Assembly: GCA_025786725.1 (NCBI GenBank)
Contig: JAHLTZ010000007.1
Coordinates: 186,001-250,000 of the forward strand
Length of the DNA: 64,000 nt
From: Syncephalis fuscata
Lineage: Eukaryota > Zoopagomycota > Zoopagomycetes > Zoopagales > Piptocephalidaceae
Reading direction: 5' to 3'
This document shows positions 58,074 through 64,000 of the stretch, piece after piece; the stretch's first letter is position 1; each line of letters begins with the position of its first letter. The notes beneath the pieces were generated by a model that was not told where the DNA came from, ran no database searches, and was given only the letters and a program-made list of their open reading frames with translations. Both the position numbers and the translations under genes were made by a program.

Positions 58074-61000
58074 ATGGCCCTTAACAAAGCTATCGTCAAG
58101 AGTGTGCTTAGCGGAGACACGGTCATTCTGCGTGGACGTCCTCGTCCAGGCACTATTCCGCCCGAGCGTCAACTCAGCCTAGAGAAGCTGACTGCGCCGC
58201 GTGTGGGCCGACGCGACACCGACGATGAGGTATAGTAGAATAAATCGCTAAATACAATAACAGCTAACTAGTTAGCTTAACTGTAGCCATTTGCCTTTGA
58301 GTCGCGTGAATTTCTACGTCGCCAGCTTGTGGGTAAAGAAGTGTCGTTTCAAGTAACCTACACTACACAAGGTGGCCGTGAATATGGCCGTATCTTTGTC
58401 GGCACTGAAACGGAGCCCATTAACACTGCTTGTGTACGCAACGGTTGGTGCGTCTACGCGACGAAGCAAAGCGTATCCGCGACGACGACTCGGAAGAGGC
58501 TGCAGCTGCGGTAACTCAACTCATTGCTTTAGAAGAAGAGGCTAAATCGAACAATGTCGGTGTTTGGGCGGATACTCCTCGCAGTGCACGCCAAGTACAC
58601 CAACAGCTATCTGGCGATGCTCGTACTTTTCTTGAGCAGCACCGTGGCAAATCGATCGACGCAATTGTTGAACAAGTTCGCGATGGATCCACGCTGCGTG
58701 TTCAGCTAATCTATCCTGGAGATAGTCCTAATAGCTGGATTCACCAATATGTTGTACTATTGCTATCGGGCATTAAAGCGCCAGTGGTGCGTACAGGTAT
58801 TCAAAATACACCAGATGTTGTAGAGCCATTTGGAGAAGAAGCCAAATTCTTTGTTGAATCACGTTTATTGCAACGTGAAGTCAAGATTAAACTTGAAGGT
58901 AAATATTAGTAAACGAAATAATTATAGTTTAATAATAATAATAATTGCATATAGGTACTAACAATCAGAATTTAATTGGATCGGTACTTCATCCAGCTGG
59001 TAATATTGCTGAAGCATTGGTGGCCCAAGGATTGGCTCGTGTTGTTGATTGGAGCATTGCATTGTGCAGCAATGGCCCAGCTACTCTAAGAGCTGCAGAG
59101 AAGGCTGCCAAAGAGAAGCGTCTACGATTATGGAAAGATTATGTTCCAAAGGCCAAAGCAGCAGGCTCTAGCTTTAACGGCATTGTTTCACGCGTTGCTA
59201 GCGGTGATACATTGCATATTCTACCAAGTGGTGGATTGCAAGAGCGTAAAGTTCGCTTGGCCGGTGTCCGTCAACCACGTAGCACCGATGATAAGGAAGC
59301 AGGTTATTTAATCGAGGCCAAGGAACTATTGCGTAAACGCTTCATTGGCAAGCCAGTAAGTAGTATATATGTATTATAAAAAAGTATTAATTGTTTAACA
59401 AATTTATATAGGTCCATGTCACTATTGATTATATCCAACCAGCACAAGATAACTTTGAAGAACGTGAATGTGCCACAGTGAAGTATAATAACATCAACGT
59501 AGCCGAATTGCTTGTCTCTCGTGGTTTAGCCGGTATTATTCGCTATCGTAAAGATGATGATAACCGGGCTTCAACCTACGATCAGCTGCTTATTGCTGAA
59601 GATACAGCAACCAAGGCTGGTAAAGGAATTCACAGTGGCAAGCCCAAGGCTGCTCCACGTTATACAGATGCTTCCGAGGTAATTATCATTTAAATATACA
59701 TAGTATCGTAGCTTATAATTACTTTTATTGAATAGAACAATGCACGAGCCAATTCTCACATTTCAGCCTTCAAGCGCGCTGGTAAAGTGAGTGCAGTAGT
59801 TGAACACGTATCCAATGCTGCCCGTTTCCGTCTATTGCTTCCCAAAGATAACTGCAAGCTTACATTAGTACTTGGTGGTAAGTAGTTAACAATAGATTAT
59901 ATTTAGTAGTACCTAACACTTGAATACAGGTGTATCTGCGCCTCGTGTGGCACGTAATCCTTCAGAAAAGAGCGAATCATTTGCTCAAGAAGCACTTGAA
60001 TTCACTACGCGTAAATGTCTACAGCGCGATGTAAGTAAATGAATACATATAATGACATATCAATTACTTATTTACCGATACAAATAGGTTGAGGTAGAGT
60101 TTGAATCCATTGATAAATCAGGTGGATTTATTGGCACACTATGGTTGAATGGTGAAAACTTTGCCGTTCTTTATTAGAACAAGGATTGGCAAAGATCCAT
60201 GGCTATAGCGCCGATCAATCAGTCTATACCAATCAATTATATGCTGCCGAACGTCACGCTAAAGAGGCACAATTGAATGTAAGTCATCATGGCGTATAAT
60301 TAATTTGTGTACTAATCCATCAATACCTAATAGCTCTGGGATGGCTATGATGAGAAGAGAGAGATTGCTCAAGCAGAGGAATATGCTGCTGCTACTGCCG
60401 AGACATCAATTCCTACCAAGACTGAAGAATTACGCGTAGTAGTCACAGATATTGGTGATGCTGGTGTACTTGCTGTACAAGTCATTGGCGATGGTGTTCA
60501 GGCACTTGAGGAATTAATGTCACGTCTAAGTGTACATCAACAAAAAGCAGGTATTCCTGCTCAACCATACCGACCAAAGAACAACGAACTCTGCTCAGCA
60601 CGCTTTACCGAAGACAATCAATGGTATGTCTATAATAGAGTCAATAATTAAAAATTACTAATATATATATATTGATATATATATTGATATTAATTAGGTA
60701 TCGTGCTCGTGTTCGTCGTCATGTTGATGGCGGTAAATCACTTGAAGTTGTTTACATTGATTATGGCAATGTAAGTTAAATGATTATGATGATTAGATTA
60801 GTACAATTATTTATTAACACTTTTAATAAATAATTAGTCTGAGGTTATTCCATTGGAACGAGTTCGCCCATTGGCTACGGAATTTAGTAAATTACCGGCT
60901 CAATCAAAAGAAGCTGTATTTGCCTTCCTTAAAGTGCCAGCCCGTTCTGTAAGTTATTATACTTTTACACTCAATCTTATTATTGATACGTTGCTAATGA

Positions 61001-61409
61001 TTGCTATTTAGTCTGACTATGGCTCTGAAGTCTACAATGCTATGCGTGATTTGGTTGAAAATGCTGAATTGATTGCCGTTGTTGAGGCTAGACAAGGCAC
61101 TGTTTTACACTGCACTTTCTACAATGCCAAACTAGCTGCCGATAAACGCCGACATGAAAACAGCTTAAATGCAGAACTACTACGCTTGGGCTTTGCTAGT
61201 CTGGATAAAAGGGCAGCTTATGCAAAGAACCGTGCCTCTGCTGTTGCGACACTGCAAGTAGTCCAAGACTCTGCTAGACGCGGTCATGTAAGTGATGCCA
61301 ATATGCTTTTACATCCCTCGATTACTAACAGTCATATAACGATTACTTTATTAAATAGCGTGGCATGTGGGAATACGGTGATATTCCTGATGAAGACGAC
61401 GAATATTAA
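58074..61409 (+). CDS. SND1: Tudor-SN (p100, staphylococcal nuclease and Tudor domain protein)
   Basis: RNA-binding and nuclease-like protein with four staphylococcal-nuclease-like repeats and a Tudor-SN fusion. The first repeat starts MALNKAIVKSVLSGDTVILR after ATG 58074 (first exon to 58229, next from 58287). Further repeats open at about 58640 (SIDAIVEQVRDGSTLRVQL), 59170 (FNGIVSRVASGDTLHIL) and 59780 (GKVSAVVEHVSNAARFRLLL). The Tudor domain is at about 60690-60860 (YRARVRRHVDGGKSLEVVYI, DYGNSEVIPLERVRP). The protein ends RGMWEYGDIPDEDDEY, the conserved Tudor-SN terminus. About nine introns. Frame breaks at 58447 (one G restores RNGWVRLRDEAKRI) and 60167 (one T restores FAVSLLEQGLAKIHG). 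Its stop is 40 bp from the convergent TMEM234 stop. Confidence 0.93.
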
Positions 61410-61449
61410 TCTAAAGCATGACATCCATTGGAAATAAAAATTATCCATT

Positions 61450-61973
61450 CTAGACACGACTTGAAACACAAAGACCGGCGCCTACCACGACCATGGCCAT
61501 GCCTAACCAAGTTTCTGTAAATCATTTATTAATGTTGATTATTATATGACAGTGTTATAAGCGTTGCTAACTTACTTGGTCCACCGGTGGATTCACCTAA
61601 TAAATGGCCAGCTAATGTAGTACATAAAAAGGTCATCGAATTAGTGATTGGCACTACAAGTGATAAATCAGATGTGCCCAAAGTGTAATAATAAACAACA
61701 GAACCGGACAGATTAAGTACTAAAGGTACAACATACTAATATAGATATGTATTTTAGCTGTTATCTCTAGCATTGCAGTAAATGACCTACCTGCCAACGT
61801 GTAGCAAGATACCAAAATTCCGATACGCCTTTACCAAAGCGACCCGGTCTAACGGTATCAAGTCCTTCGGCACCTCGCTTAATAAACGGATTTGTAAAGC
61901 CCCAGCATAGTGCCACTAACACTAATCCAACAACTGTTTCTATAAGCATAGATGTTAGAATTGGCTTATTCAT
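61450..61973 (-). CDS. TMEM234: TMEM234 / UPF0546-family membrane protein
   Basis: Small four-TM membrane protein of the drug/metabolite transporter-like EamA superfamily, function unknown. From ATG 61973 the first exon reads MNKPILTSMLIETVVGLVLV, CWGFTNPFIKRGAEGLD and ends EFWYLATRWQ. An intron with a GTAGGT donor follows, then YVVPLVLNLSGSVVYYYTLG, SDLSLVVPITNSMTFLCTTL, AGHLLGESTGGPK and TWLGMAMVVVGAGLCVSSRV. The order of helices and the N-S-L-A-F/T-like VPITNSM and GE motifs match TMEM234. It shares a 276-bp bidirectional promoter with transaldolase. Confidence 0.88.
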
Positions 61974-62249
61974 CTATACTCTATTCGTGTGCTTACCAAT
62001 CAACGAACCCATAGAAGATAATACACGAAACAGCGATAAATTGCAAAACAAGTGCTGACTAAATAGAATGGGCAACTAAGCAAGTATTTGTGTGTGTGTG
62101 TGTATTGTGTGTGTATTGTGTGTGTAATACGAAACCGCTACTCGTTTAGTCAGTGGGGAAGCGTTGACGTATTTAAACACCACGAATCTAGCGCTATTCA
62201 GTCTACAAGCATTATTCTTCTACCTGATTATTTACTTGTATTTGAAACC
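61974..62249. promoter_or_regulatory. bidirectional promoter TMEM234 / transaldolase
   Basis: The 276 bp between divergent start codons contains a (TG)n tract at 62087-62126 broken by TATTGTG units. No TATA box is evident near either gene, although TTTAAA-like AT-rich stretches occur. Confidence 0.45.
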
Positions 62250-63602
62250 ATGTCGACTGTTTTGGAACAACTTAAGCAATACACTACGGTAGTTGCTGAT
62301 ACCGGTGACTTTGAGAGTAAGTTGTATTCTAACTACTGAAGAGATCTTTAATAAACATCTTTATTGGCGTGCATGTTGTAAATAGGCATTGCTCAATACA
62401 AGCCAACGGACGCTACTACCAATCCTTCGTTGATTCTCGCAGCAACGAAAAAGGAAAAGTATGCTCCATTGGTGGAACAGGCAGTTGAATTTGGCAAGCA
62501 ACGTGGCAGGTAAGTTGATGGATAGATATAGCATAGTGACGTGCCAATAATCTTAACGATTCATTGATGACAGCACGGCTGCTGAGAAGGTCGACTGGGC
62601 CATGGATAAACTAGTAAGATAAAAATTAATCAAGCAATTATGTTTATACCAACAATCATTATATTGGTTAATAGTTGATTAACTTTGGTGTTGAAATCCT
62701 TAAACTGGTTCCAGGCCGTGTATCAACCGAAGTGGATGCTCAGTAAGCACTACAATGGATAGATTATGACAATTCACTAATGTTATTGCTAGTTTGTCCT
62801 TCAACAAGCAAGCAACCATTGACAAGGCATTGCGCCTAATTAAGCTATATGAAGAAGTCAATATTCCCAAAGAACGCATTCTTATTAAAATTGCTTCAAC
62901 TTGGGAGGGTAAGTTACGAGGCAAGCCATACAGCTACATTTTATTAATGATTTTTATAGGTATCCAGGCCGCACACGAACTCGAGACGAAACACGGCATC
63001 CACTGCAATCTTACATTGCTATTCTCCTTTGCCCAAGCAGTTGCTTGTGCCGAGGCCGGTGTTACTTTAATCTCACCATTTGTCGGTCGTATCTTGGACT
63101 GGTACAAGAAGCAAACAGGCAAGGATTACGCTGATCCAGAAACAGATCCAGGCGTTGTTTCTGTACGTCGCATCTATAACTACTACAAGGCCCACGGCTA
63201 CAATACCATTGTGATGGGTGCCAGTTTCCGTAATACCGGTGAGATCCACGCACTTGCCGGCTGCGACTACCTTACTATTTCACCAGCTCTACTTGAAGAT
63301 TTGAACAATGCGCAAACAAACTTGCCACGTTTATTGTCTCCAGAAAAAGGTAATATATTGATAAGCAAAATGATTTATTTTAAACTATGAGCTAATCATT
63401 AAACTATAACATAATAATAATGATGATAATAATAATAGCTGCTGCTCAAGCTGATGCAAAGATCCATCTGAATGAAGCTACCTTCCGCTGGCAGCTTAAC
63501 GAAGATCCTATGGCCACTGAAAAGCTGAGCGAAGGTATCCGCAAATTTGCCGAAGATGCCACCAAATTGTCCGATGATTTGCTAGCCAGGGTCAATGCTT
63601 AG
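62250..63602 (+). CDS. TAL1: transaldolase
   Basis: Pentose phosphate pathway enzyme transferring a dihydroxyacetone unit from sedoheptulose-7-phosphate to glyceraldehyde-3-phosphate. Seven exons (62250-62316, 62386-62509, 62574-62613, 62675-62742, 62793-62908, 62960-63349, 63439-63602) read in one frame to about 320 residues, the usual length for eukaryotic TAL1. Motifs include the N-terminal [32 protein letters not shown] (substrate aspartate and asparagine), [11 protein letters not shown], the Schiff-base lysine in [44 protein letters not shown] and [20 protein letters not shown]. All junctions use GTAAG-like donors and TAG/CAG acceptors. It is undamaged. Confidence 0.96.
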
Positions 63603-64000
63603 ACACAGTGATGCTATTACCGACAGGTTAACGCGTTTATTTAGTCTGTTTTTAATAAAGGATAGACTATTTAACACAACAGTGCATTATTATTAGTAGC
63701 CATTACTTATTTACTAATTGCTCATTTGAACTTTTAATATTGGATCATTATACGTTATTTATATTAAATTTTATCAATGATTTTATCAAATCTAATATAT
63801 ATATATTACCGAAATCACAATAATTTAATCAAAGAATATTCAAATATTTCATCGTTTAATTGCCACCACTTTTCCCCGAAACCATTTGACGAATCTAAAT
63901 AAACACGGTTATTTATCAATAAACAATGGATGTGCTAATAAGCTACAACTTACACGCTTATACTTTTTTGTAGGAAAATTTGGTGCCACTTCAATAGCTT
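63603..64000. other. 3' region of transaldolase and start of next gene, unresolved
   Basis: AATAAAG follows the transaldolase stop by about 50 nt. Near 63958-63974 a TTTTTTGTAG acceptor-like sequence precedes GAAAATTTGGTGCCACTTCAA, one frame of which reads KFGATSIA. That resembles the start of aspartate kinases (KFGGTSV) but is too short to call. Confidence 0.35.

Noticed and set aside
5690-60170. programmed ribosomal frameshifting in many genes
   Set aside because: The breaks share no slippery heptamer or stop context, and nearly all fit a missing base in a homopolymer, which is the usual assembly error.
1-64000. CRISPR arrays, phage or bacterial insertion sequences
   Set aside because: No regularly spaced direct repeats or bacterial gene organisation is present. 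The window is intron-containing nuclear DNA.

Overview
The window is nuclear DNA from a eukaryote, most likely an early-diverging, low-GC, intron-rich fungus. Protein-coding genes are interrupted by many short introns (about 45-100 nt), almost all with GTAAGT-type donors, a CTAAT/CTAAC-like branch element and a TAG acceptor. The gene set is fungal/opisthokont: a Hop1 meiotic axis protein, Swt1, Med10, Nop16, a Lag1 ceramide synthase, an ERMP1-type ER protease, Tudor-SN and a TMEM234-family protein. Long Asn/Thr/Ser/Gln-rich tracts sit in several proteins. The species and phylum cannot be fixed from the sequence alone.

Layout. 0-11 kb: a doubtful small ORF, LAG1 (+), a long gene-free stretch, a very large Cid1-type nucleotidyltransferase (+), and RPS21 (+). 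11-25 kb: an F-box protein (-), NOP16 (-), a 1.6-kb non-coding repeat, an ER M28 metallopeptidase (-), RPB6 (+), a stand-alone EXD2 C-terminal-like protein (-), and a second copy of the repeat. 25-40.7 kb: SOD1 (+), HOP1 (+), two unrecognised genes (- and +), a rhomboid protease (-), a two-TM PPxY protein (+), SWT1 (+) and MED10 (+). 40.7-49 kb: an odd CHK2-like kinase (-) inside a gene-poor tract that also holds traces of cysteine-rich proteins, a third repeat copy and a decayed methyltransferase pseudogene. 49-64 kb: a Gfo/Idh oxidoreductase (+), a lipase-like hydrolase (+), ornithine decarboxylase (+), Tudor-SN/SND1 (+), TMEM234 (-) and transaldolase (+). Neighbours are housekeeping genes with no common pathway. 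Several pairs are convergent with only tens of bases between them.

Reading the sequence needs one caution. At least eight otherwise intact conserved genes carry reading-frame breaks, and most of the breaks I could resolve are repaired by adding one base to a short homopolymer. I treat these as assembly indels, not pseudogenes. I did not find a convincing new biological system. The best leads are the CHK2-like kinase with a degenerate FHA arginine and an HGD loop, the EXD2-tail protein without its nuclease, the dispersed non-coding repeat, the Ser-to-Cys change in the ODC cofactor site, and the cysteine-rich coding traces in the gene-poor tract.
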